A stretch of 64,000 bases of DNA from Tsukamurella tyrosinosolvens (GCF_900104775.1 NZ_FNSA01000003.1:3410001-3474000); one strand, 5' to 3'. Counted from the first letter of the stretch, positions 1 through 9,638 are shown. Translations and numbers: made by a program. The notes: generated by a model from the sequence alone, not told the origin.

Positions 1-322
1 GGGCCCCGACGGGCGTGATCGTGCCGCGCTCGTACCCCGTGGCCTCGAGGGCCTCGTCGGCGGGCGGCATCGCGAGCCGGTTCACGCCGACCACGGCGCG
101 CAGCTTGGGCCACGCGATCGAGCGGTCGCCGGGGACGAGCGCGAACAGGTAGGCCCCCTCGCCCCTGCGCACGACGAGCGACTTCACCAGCTGCGACGGC
201 GGCAGGTCCATGAGCGCGGCCGCCTCCTCGAGGCTCCGCGCCGCCGGGCGTTCGCGCACCGTCACCGTCAGGCCGCGGGCGGCGGCGTCGGCCCGCATCC
301 GGTCCAGACCCGACTCGCTCAC
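1..322 (-). CDS. YbaK/EbsC-type aminoacyl-tRNA deacylase (C-terminus cut by window edge)
   Basis: Proteins of this family hydrolyse mischarged aminoacyl-tRNA in the cytoplasm. About 107 N-terminal residues are visible. They carry the family signature: a conserved Lys in VKSLVV (about residue 48), then a glycine-rich hairpin, LFALVPGDRS, and TGYERGTITPVG at the truncated end. The GTG start at 322 overlaps the trpD stop (GTGA), so the gene is probably translationally coupled to trpD on the minus strand. The remaining third lies left of base 1. Which tRNA it edits cannot be told from the fragment. Confidence 0.8.
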   Translation of the reverse strand, partial: MSESGLDRMRADAAARGLTVTVRERPAARSLEEAAALMDLPPSQLVKSLVVRRGEGAYLFALVPGDRSIAWPKLRAVVGVNRLAMPPADEALEATGYERGTITPVGA

Positions 323-1365
323 GCGCCCGCGATCTCCTGCGACAGCGCGATCCAGCGGTCGAGCAGCGCGGCCGCGGCGCCCGAGTCGACGGCCTCGGCG
401 ACGCGCGGCAGGTGCGCGGCGAGCGCGTCCTGCACGGGCTCCCCCGCGATCAGCCCCTCGTACGCGGCGACGGCGCCGGCCGAGTTGAGGAGCACGGCGT
501 CGCGCACCGGGCCGGTCTCCCCGGCGAGGAAGGAGCGGGCGATCGCGGCGTTGACGGTCGCGTCGCCGCCCCGCAGGTCCTCCATCGCGACCCGGGCCAG
601 CCCGAGCTCGCGGGGATCGACGGACTCGACGCCCACCCCGTCCTCCTGCACGCGCCAGACGGTGGAGGTCGACGTGGTGGTCAGCTCGTCGAGCCCGTCG
701 TCGCCGCGGACGACGATCACGTGGTCCTGGCCGCCGCGGTCGGCGAACGCCTGCGCCACGACGGGCGCGAGGTCGGCGAACGCGCAGCCGATGAGCCCGG
801 CGGAGGGCCTCCCCGGGTTGGTGAGCGGGCCGAGCACGTTGAAGACGGTCGGGATCCCGATCTCCTTGCGGGTGGCGCCGGCGAAGCGCAGGCCCGAGTG
901 GAAGACGGAGGCTAGGCAGAAGCCGATGCCCAGTTCGGTGGTGGTGCGCGCGACGCCGTCGGCGCTCAGCCCGATCGCCACGCCGAGCGCCTCCAGGCAG
1001 TCCGCGCCGCCCGACTTCGACGACGCGGCCCGGTTGCCGTGCTTGAGCACGGGGACGCCGGCCGCGGCCACGACGATCGAGCTCATCGTGGAGATGTTGA
1101 CCGAGTGCGAGCGGTCGCCGCCGGTGCCGACGATGTCGACGGCGCGGGCGTCGAAGGGCACCGGGGTCGTGAGCGAGAGCATCACGTCGGCCAGCGCGCG
1201 CACCTCGACCGGCGACGGGCCCTTCATCTTCATGGCGACGCCGAACGCGGAGATCTGCGACGGGGTCGCCCCGTCGCTCATGATCTCGGACATCGCCCAC
1301 CGGGCCTGCTCCGCGCTGAGGTCGCGCTGAGAGGTGAGCTCGGTGAGAACCGTCGGCCAATCCAT
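319..1365 (-). CDS. trpD: Anthranilate phosphoribosyltransferase
   Basis: TrpD joins anthranilate to PRPP, the second step of tryptophan synthesis, in the cytoplasm. The protein is 348 aa, normal for the family. The PRPP loop GTGGDRSHSVN lies at residues 80-90 and the anthranilate/Mg site KHGNRAASSKSGGAD at 108-122. The reading frame is open far upstream, but ATG 1365 fits family N-termini (MDWPTVL) and sits exactly 7 bases after a TACAGT hexamer at 1373-1378, suggesting leaderless transcription. It stands alone, away from other trp genes, as in M. tuberculosis, and is followed by an overlapping YbaK-type gene. Confidence 0.96.
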   Translation of the reverse strand: MDWPTVLTELTSQRDLSAEQARWAMSEIMSDGATPSQISAFGVAMKMKGPSPVEVRALADVMLSLTTPVPFDARAVDIVGTGGDRSHSVNISTMSSIVVAAAGVPVLKHGNRAASSKSGGADCLEALGVAIGLSADGVARTTTELGIGFCLASVFHSGLRFAGATRKEIGIPTVFNVLGPLTNPGRPSAGLIGCAFADLAPVVAQAFADRGGQDHVIVVRGDDGLDELTTTSTSTVWRVQEDGVGVESVDPRELGLARVAMEDLRGGDATVNAAIARSFLAGETGPVRDAVLLNSAGAVAAYEGLIAGEPVQDALAAHLPRVAEAVDSGAAAALLDRWIALSQEIAGA

Positions 1366-1372
1366 GGCCGCA

Positions 1373-1378
1373 ACTGTA
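1373..1378 (-). promoter_or_regulatory. -10 element of trpD (leaderless start)
   Basis: TACAGT on the minus strand followed by 7 bases and ATG 1365. There is no Shine-Dalgarno sequence between them. The spacing would put the first transcribed base at or next to the start codon. Confidence 0.55.
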
Positions 1379-1388
1379 ATCGGGGCGG

Positions 1389-1838
1389 TCAAGCAGGAAT
1401 CTGGAGCACCTGCCACAGCACGGCGCTGCCGCCGTGCCGCGCGGTCACGCCCGCCATCCGCGAACGCTCCTGGGAGACGTGCAGCGCGTCCACCCTCTGC
1501 ACCCGTGCGACGGCGACGGTCTCCATCCCGGGAAGGCCCGGCGCACCGTCGGCCGCGACCCGCTCGTAGCGATCCTGTCCGACGAGCCGCAGCACCTCGT
1601 CGACCTCCGCGGGCGGCACTTCGAGGACGTGCAGCAGCACGCTCTGCGCGTCCGGATCGAAGCCCTCCGCCGCGTCGAGGACCGACGACGAGGCGGCCGC
1701 GTCGTCGCCCGACTCGGCCACGGGAACCAAACCGGGGTGCCCGGGCGTTAACTCTTCGACGGTGCGCGTGGAGAGGTGGCCGAGCAACCGACCCAGCCGG
1801 GTCCGCTGTTCGGGTCTGCCGTTGAGGTCGTAGGGCAA
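1389..1838 (-). CDS. Hypothetical protein between trpD and ctaE
   Basis: I do not recognise this protein. The frame stays open to 1958, but the upstream part covers the divergent ctaE promoter and looks non-coding. TTG 1838 is preceded by AAGG at 6 bases, giving a 149-aa protein beginning LPYDLNGRP. It is acidic and soluble with no membrane segment. The middle (FDPDAQSVLLHVLEVPPAEVDE) looks helical and the end (ARHGGSAVLWQVLQIP) looks like a beta strand. It ends 23 bases before the trpD start, in the same direction. As far as I recall, M. tuberculosis has no gene here. Confidence 0.55.
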   Translation of the reverse strand: MPYDLNGRPEQRTRLGRLLGHLSTRTVEELTPGHPGLVPVAESGDDAAASSSVLDAAEGFDPDAQSVLLHVLEVPPAEVDEVLRLVGQDRYERVAADGAPGLPGMETVAVARVQRVDALHVSQERSRMAGVTARHGGSAVLWQVLQIPA

Positions 1839-1975
1839 GGTCCGCCTTATCTGCCGATGCCGATCCGGCCGTTGACGTGGTGTTTCGAGTGTACGAGCGG
1901 AGGGCGTCCAGCCTGCCCGCGATATTCGACGCGCCCAATCTGCGACCCGGGTAGGCATTCGATACTACGACCGGT

Positions 1976-1981
1976 CATACT
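1976..1981 (+). promoter_or_regulatory. -10 element of ctaE (leaderless start)
   Basis: CATACT followed by 6 bases and GTG 1988. No ribosome binding site fits in the gap, so the mRNA probably begins at the start codon. The same hexamer stands before asnB. Confidence 0.5.
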
Positions 1982-1987
1982 TGCGAG

Positions 1988-2602
1988 GTGACTAGCGCCG
2001 CACCGACCTCAGCTACAGCCATCACCCAGCGCGTGCACTCACTCAACCGGCCCAACATGGTCAGCGTCGGGACCATCGTCTGGCTGTCGAGCGAGCTCAT
2101 GTTCTTCGCCGGTCTCTTCGCCATGTACTTCGTGGCGCGAGCCGGAGCTGGGGAGAACGGATGGCCCCCCGCCGACACGAACATCAGCCTGGCCGCGGCC
2201 CTGCCGCCGACCATCGTGCTGATCGCCTCGTCGGTCACCTGCCAGCTGGGCGTCTTCGCCGCGGAGAAGGGCGACGTCTTCAAGTTCCGGATCTGGTACC
2301 TGATCTCGCTGATCATGGGCGCCGCGTTCATCGCGGGCCAGCTCAACGAGTACAAGACCCTGATCGGTGAGGGCCTCACGCTCAGCTCCTCGGTCTACGG
2401 CTCGGTGTTCTACATGGCCACCGGCTTCCACGGCCTGCACGTGATGGGCGGCCTCGTGGCCTTCGTCTTCATCCTGGCCCGCAGCCGCGCCTCGAAGTTC
2501 ACGCCCGCCCAGGCGACCTCGGCGATCGTCGTCAGCTACTACTGGCACTTCGTCGACGTGGTGTGGATCGGCCTCTTCGCCGTCATTTACATCATTCGCT
2601 AA
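1988..2602 (+). CDS. ctaE: Cytochrome c oxidase (aa3) subunit III
   Basis: This is the membrane subunit III of the aa3-type oxidase that ends the respiratory chain. The protein is 204 aa with five hydrophobic segments, and very close in sequence to the mycobacterial protein as I remember it: [20 protein letters not shown] near the N-terminus, [13 protein letters not shown], and the C-terminal [15 protein letters not shown]. It starts the gene group ctaE-qcrC-qcrA-qcrB, which fits the obligate bc1-aa3 supercomplex of actinobacteria. GTG 1988 is chosen from homology and the leaderless -10 spacing. Confidence 0.97.
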   Translation: MTSAAPTSATAITQRVHSLNRPNMVSVGTIVWLSSELMFFAGLFAMYFVARAGAGENGWPPADTNISLAAALPPTIVLIASSVTCQLGVFAAEKGDVFKFRIWYLISLIMGAAFIAGQLNEYKTLIGEGLTLSSSVYGSVFYMATGFHGLHVMGGLVAFVFILARSRASKFTPAQATSAIVVSYYWHFVDVVWIGLFAVIYIIR

Positions 2603-2640
2603 AGACGTTTATCTCAGTCGCCATCACAGAGGGATAGCAG

Positions 2641-3558
2641 ATGAGTTCAGCCAACTTTGAGCCCGCCGAGGGAGGCGAGCCCGACGGTGCCGGGCGCGCG
2701 TCCGTCGCCTCGGCACAGAAGGCCCGGAAGCAGCGCAAGCTCCGCCGCAAATTCGCGAGCGCGGCGCTGCTGGTCGGCGGCCTCCTCGCCGCGGGCGGTG
2801 TCGCCACGATCGCCAGCCCGACCCCGCAGGTCGCGATCGCCGACGACTTCGACGCCGCGCAGGTGGAGAACGGTAAGCGCCTGTACGAGACCTCGTGCAT
2901 CAGCTGCCACGGCGCCAGCCTCGAGGGCGTGAAGGACCGCGGTCCCAGCCTCGTCGGTGTCGGCGATTCGGCCGTGTACTTCCAGGTGCACTCGGGCCGC
3001 ATGCCCGCGACGGTCAACTCGTCGCAGATCGTGCGCAAGCCCGCCAAGTTCGACGCGAAGCAGATCGACGCCATGGGCGCCTACATCCAGTCGATCGGCG
3101 GCGGCCCGTCGATCGTCTGGGAGTACAACCCGGACGGCTCGATCAAGCGCGACGAGAACGGCAACCGCGTCATCGCGCAGGAGTCGCTGCGCGGCAAGAA
3201 CCTCGGCGCCGGCGCCGAGCTCTTCCGCCTCAACTGCGCCTCGTGCCACAACTTCACCGGCCGGGGCGGCGCCCTGTCCGGTGGCAAGTTCGCGCCCCCG
3301 CTGGATCCCGCCAACGAGCAGGAGATCTACGCCGCGATGCTGACCGGCCCGCAGAACATGCCCAAGTTCTCGGACCGTGCACTGTCGCCTGAAGAGAAGA
3401 AGAACATCATCGGCTTCATCAAGAACGTCGGCGAGACCCAGTCCCCCGGCGGCCACGGCCTCGGCGGTTTCGGTACCGCGTCCGAGGGCATGGTGATGTG
3501 GGTGACCGGGATGATCGCCGTCGTCGGCGCCGCGATGTGGGTTGGGAGCAGGAATTGA
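2641..3558 (+). CDS. qcrC: Cytochrome bc1 complex diheme cytochrome c subunit
   Basis: QcrC passes electrons from the Rieske protein to the CuA centre of the oxidase and replaces soluble cytochrome c in actinobacteria. The protein is 305 aa. An N-terminal cytoplasmic basic stretch is followed by a membrane anchor at about 40-58. Two heme c sites follow, CISCH (residues 86-90) and CASCH (199-203). A C-terminal anchor (about 283-301) ends in GSRN. AGAGGG lies 7 bases before ATG 2641. The stop overlaps the qcrA TTG start (TTGA), implying translational coupling. Confidence 0.97.
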   Translation: MSSANFEPAEGGEPDGAGRASVASAQKARKQRKLRRKFASAALLVGGLLAAGGVATIASPTPQVAIADDFDAAQVENGKRLYETSCISCHGASLEGVKDRGPSLVGVGDSAVYFQVHSGRMPATVNSSQIVRKPAKFDAKQIDAMGAYIQSIGGGPSIVWEYNPDGSIKRDENGNRVIAQESLRGKNLGAGAELFRLNCASCHNFTGRGGALSGGKFAPPLDPANEQEIYAAMLTGPQNMPKFSDRALSPEEKKNIIGFIKNVGETQSPGGHGLGGFGTASEGMVMWVTGMIAVVGAAMWVGSRN

Positions 3559-4736
3559 CCGCCAAGCCGTTGAACAACGTCCCGTCGGACGACGAACTGG
3601 ACAACCTGTCCCACGAGGAGCTGGTGAAGCTCGGTACCAACCTCGACGGTGTCGAGCTGGTCTACCGCGAGCCCCGCTGGCCCGTCCCCGGGACCCGCGC
3701 CGAGAAGCGCGCCGAGCGCACCGTCGCCCTGTGGTTCGTCCTGGCCGGCGTCTTCGGCGCCGCGCTCCTGGGTGTCTTCCTCTTCTGGCCGTGGAAGTAC
3801 CAGGGCATCGACGACGCCCACTACTGGTGGTACACGCTGTACACGCCGATGCTGGGCATCACCTTCGGGCTGTCGCTGCTCTGCGTCTTCGCGGGCACCG
3901 TGCAGTTCACCAAGAAGTTCATCCCCGAGGAGATCGCCGTCCAGCAGCGGCATGACGCGGGCGGCTCGTCCAAGGTGGACAAGACCACCACGGCCGCGCT
4001 GTTCAAGGATGCGCTGGAGACCTCGACCCTCCCCCGCCGCAAGATGATCATGGCCTCGGCCGGATTCGGTGTCGGCGTGCTCGGCCTCGGTGCCGCGGCC
4101 GGCTTCATCGGCGGCCTCGTCAAGAACCCGTGGGCCAAGCGCGAGGCCTCGCCGCTGTGGCACACCGGCTGGTCGCCGTACTGGAACTCGCTCGAGAACG
4201 ACTTCTCCAACGAGCTCAACCACGAGCCGGTCTTCCTGCGCAACGACGTGGGCGATCCCTACAAGGTCAAGCTCGTGAAGGCGGAGGACCTCGACGCCGG
4301 CGGCATGATGACGGTGTTCCCGTGGCGCGTCTCGGACGGCTTCGGCGAGACCGAGGAGTCGCGCCTCAAGCTGCTCCACGGCCTCAAGGGCATCCGCAAC
4401 CCCGTCATGCTGATCCGCCTGCGCCCCGAGGACGCCGTCCGCGCGATCAAGCGTGAGGGCCAGGAGAGCTTCAACTACGGCGACTACTGGGCCTACACCA
4501 AGGTCTGCAGCCACTTCGGCTGCCCCACGTCGCTGTACGAGCAGCAGACCAACCGCATCCTCTGCCCCTGCCACCAGTCGCAGTTCAACGCGCTCGAGTA
4601 CGGCAAGCCGGTCTTCGGCCCCGCCGCCCGCGCGCTCGCGCAGCTGCCGATCTCGGTCAACGAGCAGGGCTACATGGTCGCCAACGGCGACTTCATCGAA
4701 CAGGTCGGACCGGCCTTCTGGGAGGCGACGCACTGA
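3555..4736 (+). CDS. qcrA: Cytochrome bc1 complex Rieske iron-sulfur subunit
   Basis: QcrA carries the 2Fe-2S cluster of the bc1 complex. With the TTG start at 3555 it is 393 aa. Three membrane segments fill roughly the first 190 residues, as usual for actinobacterial QcrA. Cluster ligands are C318 and H320 (CSHFGC) and C337 and H340 (CPCHQSQF), with C323/C339 for the disulfide. TTG 3555 is preferred over GTG 3537 and the ATG at 3498 because GGGAG stands 6 bases upstream and the TTG overlaps the qcrC stop. The stop shares one base with qcrB ATG. Confidence 0.95.
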   Translation: MTAKPLNNVPSDDELDNLSHEELVKLGTNLDGVELVYREPRWPVPGTRAEKRAERTVALWFVLAGVFGAALLGVFLFWPWKYQGIDDAHYWWYTLYTPMLGITFGLSLLCVFAGTVQFTKKFIPEEIAVQQRHDAGGSSKVDKTTTAALFKDALETSTLPRRKMIMASAGFGVGVLGLGAAAGFIGGLVKNPWAKREASPLWHTGWSPYWNSLENDFSNELNHEPVFLRNDVGDPYKVKLVKAEDLDAGGMMTVFPWRVSDGFGETEESRLKLLHGLKGIRNPVMLIRLRPEDAVRAIKREGQESFNYGDYWAYTKVCSHFGCPTSLYEQQTNRILCPCHQSQFNALEYGKPVFGPAARALAQLPISVNEQGYMVANGDFIEQVGPAFWEATH

Positions 4737-6361
4737 TGACCACACTCGGAGATCGGATCGGCCACCAGGCCAACGATCTGGATTCGCGGTACCACTTCGC
4801 GCCCGGGATCCGTCGCCAGATCAACAAGGTCTTCCCCACGCACTGGTCGTTCATGCTGGGCGAGATCGCGCTGTACAGCTTCGTGATCCTGCTGCTGTCG
4901 GGCGTGTACCTCACCCTGTTCTTCGACCCGTCGCTGTCGGAGGTCCACTACGAGGGCGCCTACGAGCCGCTGCACGGCGTCGCGATGTCGCGCGCCTACG
5001 CCACCACCCTGGACATCTCGTTCGAGGTGCGCGGCGGCCTGTTCGTCCGCCAGATCCACCACTGGGCCGCCCTGATGTTCGCCGCGTCGATCATCATCCA
5101 CATGGCCCGCATCTTCTTCACCGGTGCGTTCCGCCGCCCGCGTGAGGCCAACTGGGTCATCGGCTGCGCGCTGCTGATGCTCGCGATGTTCGAGGGCTTC
5201 TTCGGCTACTCGATCCCGGACGACCTGCTCTCGGGCACCGGCGTCCGCGCCGCGATGTCCGGCATCGTCGTCGGCCTCCCCGTGGTCGGCACCTGGGTCC
5301 ACTGGGCCCTGTTCGGCGGGGACTTCCCCGGCGAGCTGCTGATCCCGCGCCTGTACGTGCTGCACATCCTGCTGTTCCCGGGCATCATCCTGGCGCTCAT
5401 CGCGGGCCACCTGGCCCTCGTCTGGTACCAGAAGCACACCCAGTTCGCAGGTCCCGGCCGCACCGAGGAGAACGTGGTGGGTGTCCGCATCCTCCCCGTC
5501 TTCGCGGTCAAGACCGGCGCGTACTTCGCCGCCACCTTCGGCATCCTCGCCCTCATGGCGGGCATCTTCACGATCAACCCCGTGTGGACGATCGGCCCCT
5601 ACGATCCGGCGAAGGTCTCCGCGGGTGTCCAGCCCGACGTCTACATGATGTGGACGGACGGCCTGGCCCGTCTGTGGCCGGCGTGGGAGCTCTACTTCTG
5701 GGGCCACACCGTCCCGGGCGCCGCGTTCGTGGCGATCATCATCGGCGTGATCGTGGGCCTGATGTTCGGTTACCCGTGGATCGAGAAGAAGCTCACCGGC
5801 GACGATGCGCACCACAACATCCTGCAGCGTCCCCGCGACGTGCCGGTGCGTACCGCGATCGGCGCCATGGCCCTCGCGTTCTACATCGTTCTCACGCTGT
5901 CCTGTGTGAACGACGTCATCGCGCTGAAGTTCCACATCTCGCTCAACGCGATGACGTGGATCGGCCGCATCGGCCTGGTCGTGCTGCCGCCGGTCGCCTA
6001 CTGGCTGACCTACCGGTTCTGCATCGGCCTGCAGCGCGCCGACCGCGCGGTGCTGGAGCACGGCATCGAGACCGGCGTCATCGTGCGTCGCCCGAACGGT
6101 GAGTTCATCGAGCTCCACCAGCCGCTCGGCCCGATCGACGACCACGGCCACGCCGTGCCGCTCCCCTACGAGGGCGCGGTCGTCCCGACCAAGGCCAACC
6201 AGCTCGGCGCCGCCGGCCAGCCCGGCACGGGCTCGTTCCTGCGGGCCGACTCGCCCGAGGAGCAGCGCGACAACGCCGCCCGCGACCACGCGAACGAGGT
6301 CAAGGCGCTCGAGGCCCTCAAGAAGGTCCAGGACAACGGCGGCAAGATCGACGTCGAGTAG
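4736..6361 (+). CDS. qcrB: Cytochrome bc1 complex cytochrome b subunit
   Basis: QcrB is the membrane quinol-oxidising subunit holding two b hemes, and is the target of Q203-type inhibitors in mycobacteria. The protein is 541 aa with eight or more hydrophobic segments. The heme-ligand region [20 protein letters not shown] lies at about 105-125 and a second His pair (VLHILLFPG...[11 protein letters not shown]) near 205-230. The hydrophilic C-terminal extension of about 110 residues is typical of actinobacteria. ATG 4736 overlaps the qcrA stop by one base. A strong hairpin follows the stop and should end the ctaE-qcrCAB transcript. Confidence 0.97.
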   Translation: MTTLGDRIGHQANDLDSRYHFAPGIRRQINKVFPTHWSFMLGEIALYSFVILLLSGVYLTLFFDPSLSEVHYEGAYEPLHGVAMSRAYATTLDISFEVRGGLFVRQIHHWAALMFAASIIIHMARIFFTGAFRRPREANWVIGCALLMLAMFEGFFGYSIPDDLLSGTGVRAAMSGIVVGLPVVGTWVHWALFGGDFPGELLIPRLYVLHILLFPGIILALIAGHLALVWYQKHTQFAGPGRTEENVVGVRILPVFAVKTGAYFAATFGILALMAGIFTINPVWTIGPYDPAKVSAGVQPDVYMMWTDGLARLWPAWELYFWGHTVPGAAFVAIIIGVIVGLMFGYPWIEKKLTGDDAHHNILQRPRDVPVRTAIGAMALAFYIVLTLSCVNDVIALKFHISLNAMTWIGRIGLVVLPPVAYWLTYRFCIGLQRADRAVLEHGIETGVIVRRPNGEFIELHQPLGPIDDHGHAVPLPYEGAVVPTKANQLGAAGQPGTGSFLRADSPEEQRDNAARDHANEVKALEALKKVQDNGGKIDVE

Positions 6362-6376
6362 GTCCTGACAACGCCA

Positions 6377-6412
6377 CTGCGGCCCCTCCCCCACGCGGGG
6401 GAGGGGCCGCAG
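6377..6412 (+). terminator. Rho-independent terminator of qcrB
   Basis: A perfect 16-bp GC-rich stem (6377-6392 with 6397-6412) has a 4-base loop (ACGC) and is followed by TCGTTTCC. It begins 15 bases after the qcrB stop. Confidence 0.88.
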
Positions 6413-6434
6413 TCGTTTCCGGGGGCCCGGCGCG

Positions 6435-6440
6435 CACAAT
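6435..6440 (+). promoter_or_regulatory. -10 element of the nitroreductase gene (leaderless start)
   Basis: CACAAT followed by 7 bases and GTG 6448. It decides the start: the ATG at 6439 overlaps the hexamer itself and is therefore unlikely to be translated. Confidence 0.45.
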
Positions 6441-6447
6441 GGACGCC

Positions 6448-7029
6448 GTGAGTACCTGCGAGATCCCGGTCGTGCCGGCGATCCATCCCGCCGTCCTCCG
6501 TCGGCACAGCCCGATGGCGTTCGAGCCCGGGGCGGAGATCAGCGACGACGCGCTCGACACGATCCTGGATGCCGGCCGCCTCGCGCCCTCCGCGGGCAAT
6601 TCGCAGCCGTGGGCGTTCGTCGTGGGCCGCCACGGCGATGCCGTGCACGCGCGCATCGTGCGCCATCTCGCCGGGAGCTCCGCCCGGTGGGCGCCGGACG
6701 CCTCCGCGATCGTCGTGAACCTCGCCCGGGTGCTCGTCGAGGACACGGACTGGGAGTACTCGGAGTTCTCCCGCTACGACCTCGGCCAGGCCGTCGCGCA
6801 CATGACGCTGCAGGCCCTGTCGATCGGCATCGACGCCCACCAGTTCCGGGCCTTCGACCGCGAAGCCGTCGCCGCCGAGTTCGCGGTGCCGCGGGAGTGG
6901 GAGGTCACGTCGATGACGGCGTTCGGGGTCGCGGCGCACGCGGCGGGCACCGTCGCCGGGGTCGCACGTGAGCGGCGCAGCCGGGGCGACGTGACCTGGA
7001 CGCGCGTCCGCGCCGACGAACCCCGGTGA
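6448..7029 (+). CDS. Nitroreductase family protein
   Basis: A probable FMN-dependent NAD(P)H oxidoreductase; its substrate is unknown. The protein is 193 aa. RRHSPMAFEP and the FMN-binding LDAGRLAPSAGNSQPWAFVV (about 47-66) match the family. DLGQAVAHMTLQALSIGIDAHQ (about 112-133) is the dimer helix with its conserved Gly. The C-terminal half is shorter than in NfsB-type enzymes. GTG 6448 is preferred for the leaderless spacing. It is transcribed toward the GyrI-like gene, with only one base between the two stops. Confidence 0.82.
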   Translation: MSTCEIPVVPAIHPAVLRRHSPMAFEPGAEISDDALDTILDAGRLAPSAGNSQPWAFVVGRHGDAVHARIVRHLAGSSARWAPDASAIVVNLARVLVEDTDWEYSEFSRYDLGQAVAHMTLQALSIGIDAHQFRAFDREAVAAEFAVPREWEVTSMTAFGVAAHAAGTVAGVARERRSRGDVTWTRVRADEPR

Positions 7030-7030
7030 T

Positions 7031-7753
7031 TCAGGCCAGGCGCAGTCGCAGCAGGTAGCTGTTCTCCCCCACCGGAGCGCCGGGCTCGCCGAGGCAGACC
7101 TCGTGCCACGCACCGTCGACGGCCGCCAGGCTCTGCTCGCGCAGCTGCACGGCGAAGGCCTTCGCGGTCGGGAGCAGCGCGGCGGACCACCGGCCGTCGA
7201 CGCGGGTCTGCAGGTACGACGCTGCCGGCAGGTCCAGGCAGCGCACGCGGGCGAGGCTCAGGCCCTTGCTGACCTCGAGCTGTTCGAGCACGTCGCCCAC
7301 CTCGGCCTCGTCGATCCACGCGGGCCGGCGCAGGAGCAGTGTCCAGCGGGCCGTGTCGGTGTCGTGGGGCGCCACCTCGCCGCGGAGGCGCTCGAGCGGG
7401 GGCATCCGGAAGTCGCTGCGGTCGGCGTCGTCGGCGCCCGGGGTGCCGCGCCGGTAGAGGGCCTTGTTGCGCACCTTCACACCGTAGGCGGCCGCGTAGA
7501 GGGCCTCGGCGGCCGCGCGGAAGTCCTCGGAGGTGCGGGGGCTGCCGACGGTGTCGACGGCCAGATACGCGCGCTCAGGGGCGACGACCACACCGATGTG
7601 CCCGACGGTGCCGTACGCCCCTCCGCCGTACGCCTCGGGCTCCGCCTCGGAGAAGTCGTACTTCGTCTTCTGCGGAGCGACGGTCCCTCCCCTGCCGCGC
7701 ACCTCGTCGGCGGTGAGTTTGCGTACGGACAGCCCGGCCCTGGCCTGCGTCAT
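7031..7753 (-). CDS. GyrI-like small-molecule-binding protein
   Basis: A stand-alone effector-binding (SOUL/GyrI-fold) protein of 240 aa without a DNA-binding domain. It has the pattern of this group: KTKYDFSEAEPEAY near residue 31, YLAVDTVGSP, an ALYAAAYGVK helix, a WTLLLRRPAWID segment, and an HEVCLGEP strand near the C-terminus. Relatives bind or turn over small hydrophobic ligands; the substrate is not known here. ATG 7753 is the likely start; the TTG at 7765 has no ribosome binding site. It lies downstream of the ctaF terminator. Confidence 0.72.
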   Translation of the reverse strand: MTQARAGLSVRKLTADEVRGRGGTVAPQKTKYDFSEAEPEAYGGGAYGTVGHIGVVVAPERAYLAVDTVGSPRTSEDFRAAAEALYAAAYGVKVRNKALYRRGTPGADDADRSDFRMPPLERLRGEVAPHDTDTARWTLLLRRPAWIDEAEVGDVLEQLEVSKGLSLARVRCLDLPAASYLQTRVDGRWSAALLPTAKAFAVQLREQSLAAVDGAWHEVCLGEPGAPVGENSYLLRLRLA

Positions 7754-7815
7754 GGGTGCATGCAATCAGGCCGAGACGACCCGCAGGAGACGCCGCGGTG
7801 AACACCGCCGAACGA

Positions 7816-7866
7816 GCGACGCCCGCCCCGGTGAACTGAGTTTCTCAGAACCGGGGCGGGCGTCGC
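7816..7866 (-). terminator. Terminator of ctaC-ctaF
   Basis: A perfect 16-bp GC-rich inverted repeat (7816-7831 and 7851-7866) with a 19-base loop that itself contains CTGAG-TTT-CTCAG, so two stacked hairpins can form. It begins 14 bases past the ctaF stop and separates the oxidase genes from the GyrI-like gene. Confidence 0.82.
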
Positions 7867-7879
7867 TGAAGACCGTGTC

Positions 7880-8311
7880 CTAGTGCTTCTCGGGACCCTT
7901 GTGGTACTCGAAGACGAGGCCCCACGCGGCGCCGACGACGAGCAGGCCGCCGAAGAACCACAGCCAGTAGAGCTGCAGGGCGACGGAGATGCCGACCACG
8001 GCGACCGAGGCCGAGAGCAGGATGGGCCACCACGAGTGCGGGCTGAAGAAGCCCAGCTCGCCGGCACCGTCGGACACCTCGGCGTCCTCGTAGTCCTCGG
8101 GGCGGGTGTCGACGCGGTTGGACACGAACCGGAAGTACGTGCCGATGATCAGCGTCAGGCCGCCCGTGAGGAACATGCCGGTGACGCCGACCCACTCGAC
8201 GGCGCCGTAGCCGTAGCCGGGGCCCCAGATCGCGGTCGCGACGGTGTACAGGATGCCCGCGAGGAAGAAGAACGCGGTGAGGAACTCGAAGAGTTTCGCT
8301 TCGACCTTCAT
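7880..8311 (-). CDS. ctaF: Cytochrome c oxidase subunit IV
   Basis: CtaF is the small actinobacterial subunit of the aa3 oxidase. The protein is 143 aa with four hydrophobic segments in two pairs (about 8-28, 38-60, 93-110, 113-132) and a hydrophilic link [16 protein letters not shown]. It starts [10 protein letters not shown] and ends [14 protein letters not shown] 8311 is 3 bases from the ctaC stop, so both genes form one operon transcribed away from asnB. A strong terminator follows. Confidence 0.95.
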   Translation of the reverse strand: MKVEAKLFEFLTAFFFLAGILYTVATAIWGPGYGYGAVEWVGVTGMFLTGGLTLIIGTYFRFVSNRVDTRPEDYEDAEVSDGAGELGFFSPHSWWPILLSASVAVVGISVALQLYWLWFFGGLLVVGAAWGLVFEYHKGPEKH

Positions 8312-8314
8312 GGG

Positions 8315-9421
8315 TCAGTTCGCTCCTTCTGCGTTGACGGGCGCGGTGCTGTTGCCCGACGGGGTGCGGCCGGTGCGGCGGGTGTCGAACGGGAACGTGC
8401 TGGTGGAGACGCCCACCTCGCCGATCGACTCGAGCGCGGCGACGTTGTCCTTGCCGCCCTGACGCGCCTCGATGTACTTCTTGAAGTTCTCCGGCGTCAC
8501 GGCGCGGATCTCGAAGTTCATCATGGAGTGGTAGTCGCCGCACATCTCGGCGCAGCGGCCGACGAAGGCGCCGGGCCGGTCGATGCTGGACACCTGGAAC
8601 TTGTTCTGGGTGTGGTTCTGCACCGGGTTCGGCATGACGTCGCGCTTGAAGGCGAACTGCGGGACGTAGAAGGAGTGCACGACGTCGGCCGAGGCCAGAT
8701 CGAACTGGACGCGGGTGTCGGTCGGCAGCACCAGCACGGGGATCTCGGCGGACGAGCCCTGCACCTCGACGGTGCTGAACTTCAGGTAGTCGCGGATCTC
8801 CTGGAAACGGCCGTGGTTCGGGCCGCGCTCGGGCTGCACCTCGATGTGGCCGTGCTCCTTCATCTTCGCAGCCTCTTCGTTGAGCTTCGCGATGTCGGGC
8901 TGCTTGCCGTACGGGTTCTCCCGCTCGAGCTTGATCTTGTTGCCGTCGAGGGTGACCTCGCGGTACGCGAAACGCCAGTTCCACTGGAAGGCGGTGACGT
9001 CGACCGTCACGCCGGGGTTGTCCTCGATCTTCTCGACCTTGGTCTGCACGACCACGGTGAAGTAGAAGAGGACCGCGATGATGAGGAACGGGATCGCGGT
9101 GTACAGCAGCTCCAGCGGCACGTTGTACGCGGTCTGCCGGGGGAAATCGGGCGAGTCCGCCTTGCGCCGGTGGAACGTGATGGTCCAGAACGTGAGGGCC
9201 CAGACGAGGACACCCATGATGAGGGCGGCGACGACGGACCAGCTCCACAGCTCAGTCATGTCACGGGCCTCGGGGGTCACACCCTCGGGCCAACCGAAAC
9301 GCATCACCTCGTCGGCCGAGCAGCCCGCCAGAGCGAACATGCCAGCGACGAGCCCGGCGGCCAGAACCAGGCGCTTACGCCAGGACGCGGCCCCACCGTG
9401 GGCGTTACTTCCGGGTGCCAA
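8315..9421 (-). CDS. ctaC: Cytochrome c oxidase subunit II, lipoprotein with CuA site
   Basis: CtaC accepts electrons from QcrC at its binuclear copper centre on the outside of the membrane. With TTG 9421 it is 368 aa. The signal peptide ends in lipobox LAGC (C34), and two membrane helices follow at about 50-70 and 95-120. CuA ligands C290, C294, H298 and M301 lie in GRCAEMCGDYHSMM. The frame is open to 9571, but AGGAAGG 7 bases upstream favours TTG 9421. As in relatives, an insert rich in charged residues (about 150-200) precedes the CuA core. Confidence 0.95.
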   Translation of the reverse strand: MAPGSNAHGGAASWRKRLVLAAGLVAGMFALAGCSADEVMRFGWPEGVTPEARDMTELWSWSVVAALIMGVLVWALTFWTITFHRRKADSPDFPRQTAYNVPLELLYTAIPFLIIAVLFYFTVVVQTKVEKIEDNPGVTVDVTAFQWNWRFAYREVTLDGNKIKLERENPYGKQPDIAKLNEEAAKMKEHGHIEVQPERGPNHGRFQEIRDYLKFSTVEVQGSSAEIPVLVLPTDTRVQFDLASADVVHSFYVPQFAFKRDVMPNPVQNHTQNKFQVSSIDRPGAFVGRCAEMCGDYHSMMNFEIRAVTPENFKKYIEARQGGKDNVAALESIGEVGVSTSTFPFDTRRTGRTPSGNSTAPVNAEGAN

Positions 9422-9638
9422 TGTCGCGCCTTCCTGCTGAAACACGGTCAGTGCTACGGGGCCCGATCCGGACCGTCTCCCCGTCCGGGAACTCACGGCC
9501 GGGGCTGCACGTTCCCCTTGTACTACGCAGCGTAGACCAACGGGACGGGGTACACGTTGCGGGGTCGGCAAATGGCGCGTCGTTTCGCGTGCCCGGGTTA
9601 CGGGCCTGCGGCGTTCCGGCGGAAGGGGCCCGTTCCGG

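Noticed and set aside
2161-6368. Many short plus- and minus-strand frames within qcrCAB
   Set aside because: All overlap conserved respiratory genes in other frames and show Arg/Ala/Ser-rich shadow composition.
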